From NCBI RefSeq assembly GCF_965200405.1, contig NZ_OZ241356.1:620001-684000 (forward strand): a DNA stretch of 64,000 nt. The letters are read 5' to 3'. Made by a program: the position numbers and the translations under genes. The notes below the pieces were generated by a model, which made no database searches, was not told the origin of the DNA, and saw only the letters and a list, made by a program, of their open reading frames with translations. The DNA comes from Glacieibacterium sp965200405. GTDB lineage: Bacteria; Pseudomonadota; Alphaproteobacteria; Sphingomonadales; Sphingomonadaceae. This document shows positions 33,070 to 41,372 of this stretch, in pieces (positions within the stretch are counted from its first letter, which is position 1; every line of letters starts with the position of its first letter).

Positions 33070-34592
33070 GCCTGGTCTTCCAGCCAGACATGCTCGGCGA
33101 AGCCATAGCCCATCATGCCGCCGTTGGGCATCGGCCGCATGCCCTTCAGCCGCGGCGTGTGCGCGTCGAGGGTGCTGAGGAACAACGGGATGCCGATGCC
33201 GGACTGGTCGTGCACGAGGCGCTGCATCTCGCCGTACATCGCCTTGCGGCGCGGCTCGTCGGTCTCGCCGCGGGCCGCCAGCAGGAGCTTGTCGAAGCGC
33301 TCGTTGTGCCAGCCCGACCCGTTCCACGAGGCATCGGACTTGAAGAACTGGGTGAAGACGATGTCGGCGATCGGGCGCGAGTTGACGTTGCCGAAGCCGA
33401 CCGGGACCTTCATCCAAACCGAGGACCAGAAGCCGTCGGCGGGCGCCCGCCCGATGTCGAGGTTGATCCCGGCGCGGCGCCCCGCGGCCTGCATCAGCAC
33501 GCCCATGTCGTCGGATTTCTCGGCCGCGACCGAAGTGACCATCGGGATCGTCGCGCCGAGCAGGTTCGCCTTCTTGAAGTGGTAGCGCGCGAGGTCGGGA
33601 TCGAAGCGGCGCTGCGGCAGCGAGGCGTCGTAATAGGGGCTGCTCGGCGGGATCGGATGGTCGTTGCCGACGCGCGCAAAGCCGCGGAAGATCGCGGTGC
33701 GCATCGTCTCGCGGTCCATCAGCGACTTCATGCCGAGGACGAAATCCCGATTGCTGCCCGGCGACTGGTCGAGGCGGATGATAAGGTCGGTATAGCCGCC
33801 GCCCTTGGTCTCGAAGACCTGGTAGCCCTGCGCCGTGATCTGCCGGGTGATCCGCGGGTTGATGCCATTGATCAGGTCGACGTCGCCCGCGAGCAGCGCA
33901 TTCAAACGGGCGCTCTCGTCGGCGATCGAGAACATCTCGACCTCGCCGAGCTTGACCGGGCCGCGCCAATATTCCTCGAACCGCGTCCCGATCGAGCGCA
34001 CGCCGGGCTGGTACTCGGTGCAGCGGAACGGGCCGGTGCCGTTGGCGGCGCGAAAGTCGGTGGTGCCGTCGCGCAGGATCAGGAAATAGGGGGTCGCCAA
34101 CAACAGCGGCAGGTCGGCATAGGGGCCGGTCAGCGCAATGCGGACGACGTCGGGGCCAACCGCCCGGACCTCGGCGAACTGGCCGGCAAACGCCTTGCCC
34201 TGCGAGCCCACCGCCGGGTCGGCGTGACGGCGCAGCGAATAGACCACGTCCGCCGAGGTCAGCGGGCGCCCGTCGTGGAACAGCACGCCCGGGCGCAGCT
34301 TGATCGTCCAGTTGGTGGCATCGACCGTCTCGATCGCCTCGGCCAGCGACAGCTCGGCAGTGGCCGTCTCGGTAAACCGGGTCAGGCCGTTGTAGAACAT
34401 CGCGCAGCGGCAATAGTCGATCGAGGTCAACTGGCGCGCCGGGTCGAGCGTGTCGGCGGTCGAGCTGACGGCCGCCGCGACGCGCAGGCGCCCGCCCCTG
34501 ACCGGCGGTCGGGGCGGCGAGAAGCTGCACCCCGCCAGCACGGCTGCACCACCGACCGCGGCGAGGCGAAGTGCGGCGCGGCGATCGATCAT
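33066..34592 (-). CDS. Peptide-type ABC solute-binding lipoprotein
   Basis: A 508-residue extracytoplasmic receptor of SBP family 5 (DppA/OppA). The N-terminus IDRRAALRLAAVGGAAVLAGC has a twin arginine and a lipobox with lipidated Cys22. The family signature is seen around WTIKLRPGVLFHDGRPLTSADVVYSL. Ligands of this family include peptides, opines and other oligomers, so specificity is not fixed by sequence. ATG at 34592 is chosen because it gives the complete signal peptide and overlaps the oxidase stop (ATGA). It delivers the substrate that the coupled amine oxidase and Ald would then process. Confidence 0.92.
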   Translation of the reverse strand: MIDRRAALRLAAVGGAAVLAGCSFSPPRPPVRGGRLRVAAAVSSTADTLDPARQLTSIDYCRCAMFYNGLTRFTETATAELSLAEAIETVDATNWTIKLRPGVLFHDGRPLTSADVVYSLRRHADPAVGSQGKAFAGQFAEVRAVGPDVVRIALTGPYADLPLLLATPYFLILRDGTTDFRAANGTGPFRCTEYQPGVRSIGTRFEEYWRGPVKLGEVEMFSIADESARLNALLAGDVDLINGINPRITRQITAQGYQVFETKGGGYTDLIIRLDQSPGSNRDFVLGMKSLMDRETMRTAIFRGFARVGNDHPIPPSSPYYDASLPQRRFDPDLARYHFKKANLLGATIPMVTSVAAEKSDDMGVLMQAAGRRAGINLDIGRAPADGFWSSVWMKVPVGFGNVNSRPIADIVFTQFFKSDASWNGSGWHNERFDKLLLAARGETDEPRRKAMYGEMQRLVHDQSGIGIPLFLSTLDAHTPRLKGMRPMPNGGMMGYGFAEHVWLEDQA

Positions 34593-35872
34593 CCGATCCG
34601 GTCCTGGTGCCGGTACCAGGCACCGACCAGCGGCAGGAACCACGGCGACCCGAAATGCCCGGGGATCGCAGGCCAGTCGCGCAGCACCGCCAGCGGGTTG
34701 GCGTCGGGCTCGCCGGTGACGACGCGCGCCATGCGCTCGCCCATCAGCACCGAAAGCTGGGTGCCGTGGCCGCTGAAGCCCATCGCGTAGAACAGCCCGT
34801 CATGCTCCCCGGCGCGCGGCAGGCGGTCGGCGGTCATGTCGACGATGCCGCCCCAACAATGCGCGATCGGGGTGTCGCGCAGGCCGGGGAAGACGTTGCC
34901 CAGCGTCGTGCGCAGGATCTCGCCGCTCTTGGCGTCGCTGGTCGGGCTGGACAGTGCAAAGCGCGCGCGGCCGCCGAAGATCAGGCGGTCGTCGGCGGTC
35001 AGGCGGAAGTAATTGCCGAGGTTGCGGGTCGTCGTGCAATTGCGCCGCCCCGGCATGATCCGGCGCACCACCCCGGCATCGAGCGGCTCCGTGGCGATGA
35101 TGAAGCTGCCGATTGGCACGATCCGACGGCGGAACCAGCCCAACCCGCCGCCCTTGTTGCACGCCCCCGTAGCCAGCAGCACGCGGTCGGCGTCGATCGA
35201 GCCCTGCGCGGTGGCGACCCGGAAACGCTTGCCGCCGAGGGGCTTCAGGCCGGTGACCGGGCTATGCTGGTAAAGCTGCGCACCGCGCCGCGCCGCTGCC
35301 GCCGCCAGCCCCGCGGCGAAGCGTGCCGGATGGAAGGCGGCGCTGCGTGGAAACACGATGCCGCCGTGGAAAGCCTCCGACGTAATCTCGTCGCCGAGCT
35401 GGTCGCGCGACAGCAGGCGGAGGTCGGGCTCGACCTCGCGCTTGAGCAACTCGGCAGTGGCGGCGAACTTGGCGGCGTGTTGGGGCGTGTACGCGAGCTT
35501 GAGCTTGCCGGTGCGGACAAAGTCGCAGTCGATCGCCTCCTCGGCGACGATCGCCTCGACCCGGTCGACGCCTTCGTCGAAGCTGCGGTACAGGTCGCGC
35601 GCCGCCGCAGCGCCGAAGCGCGCCGACAGCGCCCCGAAATCGTCCGCGATGCCGTTGTTGCACTGGCCGCCGTTGCGCCCCGATGCCTCGCCCGCGATCC
35701 GCCCGGCCTCGAGCACGACGACGTCCTCGCCCTTCATCGCCAGCGCGCGCGCTGCCGCCAGCCCGGTGAACCCGCCACCGACGACGACGACCGAAGCCCG
35801 CGCCGGCAGCGGCCCGGTCGCGAGACCGGTCACGGCAGGCATGGTGTCGAGCCAGTAGGACTCGAGCTTCAC
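34589..35872 (-). CDS. PuuB-like FAD amine oxidase (copy 2)
   Basis: A 427-residue DAO-family flavoprotein and paralogue of 22776-24053. The FAD motif VVVVGGGFTGLAAARALAMK lies near residue 28, with SGRNGGQCNNGI next to the flavin and FSGHGTQLSVLMGERMA near the end. The start is GTG at 35872. It is the first full gene of the minus-strand unit oxidase - binding protein - DppB - DppC - ATPase - Ald, coupled by overlap to the binding protein. This ties oxidation of an imported amine to uptake. Its start overlaps the stop of a 40-residue FAD-motif fragment (35869-35991). Confidence 0.88.
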   Translation of the reverse strand: MKLESYWLDTMPAVTGLATGPLPARASVVVVGGGFTGLAAARALAMKGEDVVVLEAGRIAGEASGRNGGQCNNGIADDFGALSARFGAAAARDLYRSFDEGVDRVEAIVAEEAIDCDFVRTGKLKLAYTPQHAAKFAATAELLKREVEPDLRLLSRDQLGDEITSEAFHGGIVFPRSAAFHPARFAAGLAAAAARRGAQLYQHSPVTGLKPLGGKRFRVATAQGSIDADRVLLATGACNKGGGLGWFRRRIVPIGSFIIATEPLDAGVVRRIMPGRRNCTTTRNLGNYFRLTADDRLIFGGRARFALSSPTSDAKSGEILRTTLGNVFPGLRDTPIAHCWGGIVDMTADRLPRAGEHDGLFYAMGFSGHGTQLSVLMGERMARVVTGEPDANPLAVLRDWPAIPGHFGSPWFLPLVGAWYRHQDRIG

Positions 35873-35991
35873 GCGCCCGGTGCCTGTGACGCTGCGGACC
35901 CGGCCGGGGCGATGTCACGGCCATGCGCTCGTGCCGACCGGGCTGCGGACAGCCCGGCGATACTTGCGCCGACGATGACGATCTTGGCCAA
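35869..35991 (-). pseudogene. Remnant of a FAD/NAD-binding oxidoreductase N-terminus
   Basis: A 40-codon frame starting at TTG 35991, with GAAGAGG about eight bases before it, reads AKIVIVGASIAGLSAARSAR and then loses similarity and stops. The beginning is a typical beta-alpha-beta dinucleotide fold with a GxSxxG variant (GASIAG), as in NAD(P)/FAD-dependent oxidoreductases, but nothing else of such a protein follows. The stop codon overlaps the GTG of the amine oxidase. It is probably the stump left by a deletion or recombination; a translated leader peptide for the operon is the alternative. Confidence 0.5.
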
Positions 35992-36192
35992 GGAGCACAC
36001 CTCTTCGATGTCGTATCATGAGATGTTAAGCGTGGCCGTGCGGTACATTCTATCGGATTTTTGGCGAATTCGGCCACATCGGCCTGCGCTGCATTGCCTT
36101 TGCGGCACCGTTGTCGCGGCGCAAGTTGTATCCCTGACACTACCCGGCATGGCGTGTACCTGCTGCCGCGGACACGAGGGAGTGAGTTCCAC
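35992..36192. promoter_or_regulatory. Divergent promoter region with copy 2 of the 17-base motif
   Basis: This non-coding stretch lies between the minus-strand transporter unit and the plus-strand GNAT gene. GCCGTGCGGTACATTCT at 36035-36051 is identical to 17589-17605. The surrounding 36000-36065 is AT-richer than neighbouring genes, as expected for promoters. One regulator at this site could control both directions. The adjacent Lrp-type gene (39705) is a candidate, which is inference only. Confidence 0.5.
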
Positions 36193-37050
36193 ATGGCGAC
36201 GGTGCAGGAAAACCGTTTGAGCCTGCGTGCCATGGAGAAGTCCGACCTGGTCGCCGCCTTCAAGCTGACGAGGGTCGAGAAGTGGCCGCACCGTCTCGAA
36301 GACTGGGACATGATGCTGACCGCGGGCAACGGCGTCGTCGCCGAGATGAGCGGCGAGATCGTCGCCACGGCGATGTGGTTTCCCTGCGGCCCCGGCATCG
36401 CGACGCTGGGAATGGTCCTGGTGTCGCGTACCCATCGGGGCGGCGGCATCGGGCGGATCGTGGTCGAGACGGCGATGGAGCGGTCGGGCTGCGCGACGAT
36501 GCTGCTGATCTCGACGAAGGCAGCGGTGCCGTTGTACCGCAAGATGGGCTTCAACGGCGTCGGCGAGATCCTGCAGCACCAGGGCGCGGCATTCTCGGTG
36601 CCGATCGTCGGGCTGGAGGCGGGCGAGCGCATTCGTCCGCTCGGCTCGCGCGACGGCGAGCGCGTCGCCGCGCTGATCGCCAACGCCACCGGGCTGGACC
36701 GCCCTGCTGTCGTCGCCGAACTCCTGGCCAACGCCCAGACCGTCATCCTCGACAACAACGAGGAGGTCGCCGGGGTGGCGTGCTTCCGGCGCTTTGGTCG
36801 CGGCTATGTCATCGGCCCGGTCATCGCGCCCGACATCAATCGAGCGAAGGCGTTGATCTCGCACTGGCTGGGCTCGCGCGCCGGCGAGTTCACGCGGCTC
36901 GACATTCCTGCGGACTGCGGGCTGTCCGACTGGCTGGAAGATCTGGGCATCTCCCGCGTCGATAACGGCGTGACCATGATCGCCGGCGACTTCCCCAGGA
37001 TACCCGCCGCCCAACAGTCGTTCGCGATCATCAGCCAGGCATTCAGCTGA
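36193..37050 (+). CDS. Double GNAT-domain acetyltransferase (copy 2)
   Basis: A 285-residue protein. The first GNAT domain (about 8-140) has the acetyl-CoA motif VSRTHRGGGIGRIVVETAM. The second domain (about 150-275) contains VACFRRFGRGYVIGPVIAPD. It has the same layout as the protein at 21480-22367. ATG at 36193 follows GAGGGAGTGAG. It is the first plus-strand gene right of the divergent promoter and is followed after 34 bases by the tartrate/D-malate dehydrogenase gene, suggesting co-transcription. Confidence 0.82.
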   Translation: MATVQENRLSLRAMEKSDLVAAFKLTRVEKWPHRLEDWDMMLTAGNGVVAEMSGEIVATAMWFPCGPGIATLGMVLVSRTHRGGGIGRIVVETAMERSGCATMLLISTKAAVPLYRKMGFNGVGEILQHQGAAFSVPIVGLEAGERIRPLGSRDGERVAALIANATGLDRPAVVAELLANAQTVILDNNEEVAGVACFRRFGRGYVIGPVIAPDINRAKALISHWLGSRAGEFTRLDIPADCGLSDWLEDLGISRVDNGVTMIAGDFPRIPAAQQSFAIISQAFS

Positions 37051-37084
37051 TGACCTGCGTCGCTACCGACCCGAGGAAAACCGC

Positions 37085-38158
37085 ATGACCGGACGCAATT
37101 ACCGCATCGCCGTGATCCCCGGCGACGGCATCGGCAAGGAAGTCATGCCGGAGGGCATTCGCGCGTTGGAAGCAGCGGCAGCGGCCTATGGCTTCACGAT
37201 CGAGCAGCAGTGGCACGACTTCGCCTGCTGCGACTATTACCTCAGCCACGGCGAGATGATGCCCAAGGACTGGAAGGCGCAGATCGGCGACGTCGATGCG
37301 ATCTTCTTCGGCGCCGTCGGCTGGCCCGACACGGTGCCCGATCATGTCTCGCTATGGGGCTCGCTCATCCAGTTTCGTCGCGAGTACGACCAGTACGTCA
37401 ACCTGCGGCCGGTGCGGCTGATGCCAGGTGTGCCCTGCCCGCTGGCCGGTCGCGAGCCCGGCGACATCGACTTCATGGTCGTCCGCGAGAACACCGAGGG
37501 CGAGTATTCGGCAATCGGCGGGACCGCCTTCCCGGGCACCGATCGCGAGGTCGTGCTGCAGGAAACGGTGATGACCCGCTTCGGCACCGACCGCATCCTG
37601 CGCTATGCCTTCGACCTGGCGATGCGCCGCCCCAAGCGCCACCTGACCTCGGCGACCAAGTCGAACGGCATCGCCATAACGATGCCGTGGTGGGACAGCC
37701 GGGTCGAGGCGATGGCGGCGACCTATCCCGAGATCCGCACCGACAAATACCATATCGACATCCTGTGCGCGCAGTTCGTGCTTCACCCGGACTGGTTCGA
37801 CGTCGTCGTCGCCTCGAATCTGTTCGGGGACATCCTGTCCGACCTCGGTCCGGCCTGCACCGGCACCATCGGCATCGCGCCGTGCGGCAACATCAATCCC
37901 GACCGCTCGGTGCCGTCGCTGTTCGAACCGGTCCACGGCTCGGCGCCCGATATCGCAGGCAAGGGCATCGCCAATCCGGTCGGGCAGATCTGGTCGGCGG
38001 CGCTGATGCTCGACCATTTCGGCGAGACCGAGGCCGCCGCGGCGATCGTCCGTGCCATCGAGACCGTGCTGGTCGACGCGTCGGGCCGCACCCGCGACCT
38101 GAAGGGCACGGCGAACACGGTCGAGTGCGGCAAGGCGATCGCAGCGGCGATCAGCTAA
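37085..38158 (+). CDS. Tartrate/D-malate dehydrogenase family enzyme
   Basis: A 357-residue member of the isocitrate/isopropylmalate dehydrogenase family. RIAVIPGDGIGKEVMPEG, REYDQYVNLRPVRLMPG, VVRENTEGEYS, VVASNLFGDILSDLGP and EPVHGSAPDIAGKGIANP are present. The tyrosine-containing RPVRL loop and overall sequence fit the TtuC/DmlA group, which oxidatively decarboxylates tartrate or D-malate. In this context it might handle a hydroxy acid made from 3-hydroxyaspartate-type substrates. It lies between a GNAT gene and an aminotransferase on the same strand. Confidence 0.9.
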   Translation: MTGRNYRIAVIPGDGIGKEVMPEGIRALEAAAAAYGFTIEQQWHDFACCDYYLSHGEMMPKDWKAQIGDVDAIFFGAVGWPDTVPDHVSLWGSLIQFRREYDQYVNLRPVRLMPGVPCPLAGREPGDIDFMVVRENTEGEYSAIGGTAFPGTDREVVLQETVMTRFGTDRILRYAFDLAMRRPKRHLTSATKSNGIAITMPWWDSRVEAMAATYPEIRTDKYHIDILCAQFVLHPDWFDVVVASNLFGDILSDLGPACTGTIGIAPCGNINPDRSVPSLFEPVHGSAPDIAGKGIANPVGQIWSAALMLDHFGETEAAAAIVRAIETVLVDASGRTRDLKGTANTVECGKAIAAAIS

Positions 38159-38165
38159 GTACACG

Positions 38166-38182
38166 GCGGCAGAATCTGCCGC
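38166..38182. promoter_or_regulatory. 17-bp perfect palindrome before the aminotransferase gene
   Basis: GCGGCAGA, one central A, and TCTGCCGC form exact 8-bp arms eight bases after the dehydrogenase stop and about 105 bases before the aminotransferase ATG. There is no U run, so a terminator is unlikely; a protein-binding operator for the downstream gene fits better. The next-but-one gene encodes an Lrp-type regulator. The binding protein is unknown. Confidence 0.45.
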
Positions 38183-38287
38183 TGCGCGAGGAACTTCGGC
38201 AGGCCGTGCAGCCGCGTCGGCAGCGATCGGGATCACTGCACCCGGCGACGCGATATGCTGGCTTGCTGACACGAGAAGGCAGGCTTG

Positions 38288-39673
38288 ATGAAGAGCAACT
38301 CGCTCATCGAAATCGACCGGGCGCACCTGATCCACCCGGTCAGCGCCTATCGCGCACACGAGCGCAAGGGCGCCACCGTGCTGACCAGCGGCGACGGCAT
38401 GTACCTGACCGACAGCCAGGGCCACCGCCTGCTCGACGCGTTCGCCGGGCTGTGGTGCGTCAACATCGGCTACGGCCAAGAGTCGGTGGTCGAGGCCGCT
38501 GCCGAGCAGATGCGCCGCCTGCCCTACGCCACCGGCTATTTCGGCTTTGCCAACGAACCGGCGATCCGGCTGGCGGAAAAGCTGGTCGAGCTGTCGCCGC
38601 CGGGACTGGACCGCGTCTATTTCTCGCTCGGCGGGTCCGATGCGATCGATGGCGCGGTGCGCTTCATCGTGCATTATTGGAACGCCCGCGGGCTGCCTTC
38701 GAAGAAGCAGATGATCGCGCTCGACAAGGGCTATCACGGCTCGTCGACGACCGGCGCCGGGCTGACCGGCCTGCCCGCCTTTCACCGCCAGTTCGACGTT
38801 CCGCTGGCGTGGCAGCATCACATCCCGGCGCCCTATGCCTACCGCGATCCTCAGGGCCGCGACGGCGAGGCGCTGATCGCCGCTTCCGTCGCCGAGCTGC
38901 GCGCCAAGGTCGAGGCGCTGGGGGTCGACAATGTCGCCGCGTTCTTCGCCGAGCCGATCCAGGGGTCCGGCGGTGTCGTCGTGCCGCCGGTCGGCTGGCT
39001 CAGGGCGATGCGCGAGACCTGCACCGAACTCGATATCCTGTTCGTCGCCGACGAGGTCATCACCGGCTTCGGACGCACCGGCCCGATGTTCGCCTGCGAG
39101 GCCGAGGGCGTCACCCCCGACCTGATGACCCTCGCCAAGGGCCTGACCGCCGGCTACGCGCCGATGGGCGCCGTGCTGATGACCGAGGCCGTGTACGCGA
39201 CGATCGCCGACGGTCCCGACAACCACCTGCCGATCGGCCACGGCCAGACCTATTCGGGCCATCCGGTCAGCGCCGCGGTCGGCCTGGAGGTGCTGCGCCT
39301 GTACACCGAGGGCGGCATCCTCGCGAACGGCCAGGCGCGGTCGGTGCGCTTCGGTGAGCGGCTGGGCGAACTGGCCGCGCACCCGCTGGTCGGCGATGTC
39401 CGGCAGCGCGGGCTGCTCGCGGCGATCGAGCTGGTCGCCGACAAGTCGACCAAGGCGCGTTTCGACCCGGCGCTCGGGCTGGCGGACCGGCTGACCGCCA
39501 CCGCCTGGTCGAATGGCCTGATATTCCGTGCGTTCGCCGACGGTTCGATCGGCCTTGCGCCGGCCCTCAGCTGCAGCGTCGACGACATGGAGGTTTTGCT
39601 CGCCCGGCTGACCCGGACGCTCGACGCGGTACTTGACCAGCCCGATGTTCGTAGCGCAATCGTTGATCCATGA
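38288..39673 (+). CDS. Class III omega-aminotransferase (amine:pyruvate type)
   Basis: A 461-residue PLP fold-type I enzyme. LFVADEVITGFGRTG has the PLP-ring Asp, and LAKGLTAGYAPMGAV holds the Schiff-base Lys284. GQTYSGHPVSAAVGLEVLRL is the typical phosphate-cup region, and NIGYGQESVVEAAAEQMRRL lies in the N-terminal part. Similarity in these segments is to putrescine/diamine:pyruvate and beta-alanine:pyruvate aminotransferases. It would move the amino group to pyruvate, making alanine for Ald. ATG at 38288 is chosen over the adjacent TTG. An Lrp-type regulator follows 31 bases later. Confidence 0.92.
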   Translation: MKSNSLIEIDRAHLIHPVSAYRAHERKGATVLTSGDGMYLTDSQGHRLLDAFAGLWCVNIGYGQESVVEAAAEQMRRLPYATGYFGFANEPAIRLAEKLVELSPPGLDRVYFSLGGSDAIDGAVRFIVHYWNARGLPSKKQMIALDKGYHGSSTTGAGLTGLPAFHRQFDVPLAWQHHIPAPYAYRDPQGRDGEALIAASVAELRAKVEALGVDNVAAFFAEPIQGSGGVVVPPVGWLRAMRETCTELDILFVADEVITGFGRTGPMFACEAEGVTPDLMTLAKGLTAGYAPMGAVLMTEAVYATIADGPDNHLPIGHGQTYSGHPVSAAVGLEVLRLYTEGGILANGQARSVRFGERLGELAAHPLVGDVRQRGLLAAIELVADKSTKARFDPALGLADRLTATAWSNGLIFRAFADGSIGLAPALSCSVDDMEVLLARLTRTLDAVLDQPDVRSAIVDP

Positions 39674-39704
39674 TGGTGGTCCGACGCCTTGAAAGATCAC
39701 CGAG

Positions 39705-40202
39705 ATGAGCTTGGGGCCGAAGCTGGATCGCCTGGATTTCAAGATCCTTGCGTATCTCCAGAATAACGGCCGCGTCACCAACGTCGACCTTGCCGAAGCC
39801 GTCGGCCTGTCGCCCAGCCCTTGCCTGTCGCGGGTCAAGCGGCTGGAGAAGCACGGCTATATCATCGGCTATGGCGCCACGATCAATCTTGCCAAGCTGG
39901 GCTCGATGCTGACGGTGTTCACCGAGGTGACGCTGACCGACCACCGCAGCGGCGACTTCTCGCGCTTCGAGCAGCGGGCACGCACGGTCCCGGAAATCGT
40001 CGAGGCGCACCTCGTCAGCGGCGGCTACGACTATCTGCTCAAGTTCGTGGCGCGCGACGTCAGCCACTACCAGGAGACGATCGAGAGCATCCTCGAGCGC
40101 GACTTTGGTATCGAGAAATACTTCAGCTACATCGTCATCAAGGCGGGCGTCATCAAGCGCAACCCGCCGATCGACGCGCTGTTCGACGAGCGATCGGAGT
40201 AG
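39705..40202 (+). CDS. Lrp/AsnC family transcriptional regulator
   Basis: A 165-residue regulator. The N-terminal winged helix (about 5-65) contains LDFKILAYLQNNGRVTNVDL and LSPSPCLSRVKRLEKHGYI. The C-terminal RAM/ligand domain (about 70-150) contains VEAHLVSGGYDYLLKFVARD. Lrp/AsnC proteins bind amino acids and usually control neighbouring amino-acid catabolism or transport genes, so it is the natural candidate regulator of this island. It follows the aminotransferase gene and precedes the M20 hydrolase gene by three bases. Confidence 0.94.
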   Translation: MSLGPKLDRLDFKILAYLQNNGRVTNVDLAEAVGLSPSPCLSRVKRLEKHGYIIGYGATINLAKLGSMLTVFTEVTLTDHRSGDFSRFEQRARTVPEIVEAHLVSGGYDYLLKFVARDVSHYQETIESILERDFGIEKYFSYIVIKAGVIKRNPPIDALFDERSE

Positions 40203-40205
40203 GAC

Positions 40206-41372
40206 ATGCGCGCCGACACCCACGAGATCATGGCTCTGGTGCCCGCTTTGATGGCGGTCCGCCACGACATCCACGCGCACCCTGAGCTCGGCTTCCAGGA
40301 GCACCGCACCGCCGCCGCCATCGCCGCGACGCTGCGCGACATCGGGCTGGAGGTGACCACGGGCATCGGCGGCACCGGCGTCGTCGGCGTGCTGCGCAGT
40401 GGCGACGGCCAGGGCACACTGGGCTTTCGCGCCGACATGGACGCGCTGCCTTTCCACGAGGAAAGCGGCGTGACCTACGCCAGCACCGTTCCAGGCGTCT
40501 TCCACGGCTGCGGCCATGACGGGCATGTCGCGATGCTGCTCGGCGCCGCTCGCCACCTGCACGCGACGCGGCGCTTCTCCGGGACGATCAACTTCATCTT
40601 CCAGCCCGCCGAGGAAGGCCAGGGCGGCGCCAAGGTGATGATCGACGACGGGCTGTTCGAGCGTTTTCCGTGCGACCGGGTATTCGCCCTGCACAACTGG
40701 CCCGACCTTGAGGTCGGCAGCATCCGGACGCGACCCGGCGCGATCATGGCGTCGGCCGACCGCTTCCAGATCATCGTCTCGGGGCGCGGTGGCCATGCTG
40801 CCCTGCCGCACCAGACACCGGACGCGATCCTCGCCGCCTGCGATCTCGTCACCCAACTCAACGCCATCGTCTCGCGCCGCGTCCCGGCGACCGCCGCCGC
40901 CGTGCTGTCGGTGACCAAGGTCGCGGGCGGCCACGCCCACAACGTCATCCCGGCCAGCGTCGAAGTGCTTGGCACGGTGCGGACCTTCGACGGTGCGATA
41001 CAGGACATGATCGAGGCTGCGGTACGCGACATCGCCGCCGGTGTCGCGCTGGCCAGCGGCACGTCGATCAGCGTCGACTATAATCGCTATTACCCGGCGA
41101 CGATCAACGATCCGGCGGCGGCTGCAGAGGCGCTGGCAGCGGCTGCGGCGGTCTGCGACGACGCGGCGATGGCTCCCGACCCGGCGTTTACCTCGGAAGA
41201 TTTCGCCTTCATGCTCCAGGCTCGACCGGGGGCCTATGTCTGGCTAGGACAGGGTCGCGGCGCGCGCGGTGCGGCGCTCCATCACCCGGCCTACGACTTC
41301 AACGACAAGGTAATCCCCATCGGCATCGCCTGGTTCACCGAGCTCGCCGAACGACTGTTGCCCGAGACGTGA
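40206..41372 (+). CDS. M20 family amidohydrolase (hippurate hydrolase-like)
   Basis: A 388-residue metallopeptidase of the M20D group that removes N-acyl groups from amino acids or opens N-carbamoyl/acyl amides. HDIHAHPELGFQEHRTA, GFRADMDALPFHEESG, HGCGHDGHVAML and FQPAEEGQGG supply the di-metal ligands and the catalytic Glu. A dimerisation insert is present around ISGRGGHAALPH (ivSGRGGHAALPHQ). It could reverse the N-acetylation made by the two GNAT proteins, or process imported acyl-amino acids. Its stop overlaps the GTG of the small His-rich gene, joining the catabolic and metal regions. Confidence 0.93.
   Translation: MRADTHEIMALVPALMAVRHDIHAHPELGFQEHRTAAAIAATLRDIGLEVTTGIGGTGVVGVLRSGDGQGTLGFRADMDALPFHEESGVTYASTVPGVFHGCGHDGHVAMLLGAARHLHATRRFSGTINFIFQPAEEGQGGAKVMIDDGLFERFPCDRVFALHNWPDLEVGSIRTRPGAIMASADRFQIIVSGRGGHAALPHQTPDAILAACDLVTQLNAIVSRRVPATAAAVLSVTKVAGGHAHNVIPASVEVLGTVRTFDGAIQDMIEAAVRDIAAGVALASGTSISVDYNRYYPATINDPAAAAEALAAAAAVCDDAAMAPDPAFTSEDFAFMLQARPGAYVWLGQGRGARGAALHHPAYDFNDKVIPIGIAWFTELAERLLPET

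Noticed and set aside
35262..36758. 498-codon minus-strand frame covering the oxidase 5' end and GNAT
   Set aside because: Most of it is antisense to the GNAT gene, and it is out of frame with the oxidase. Both real genes have clear family motifs.
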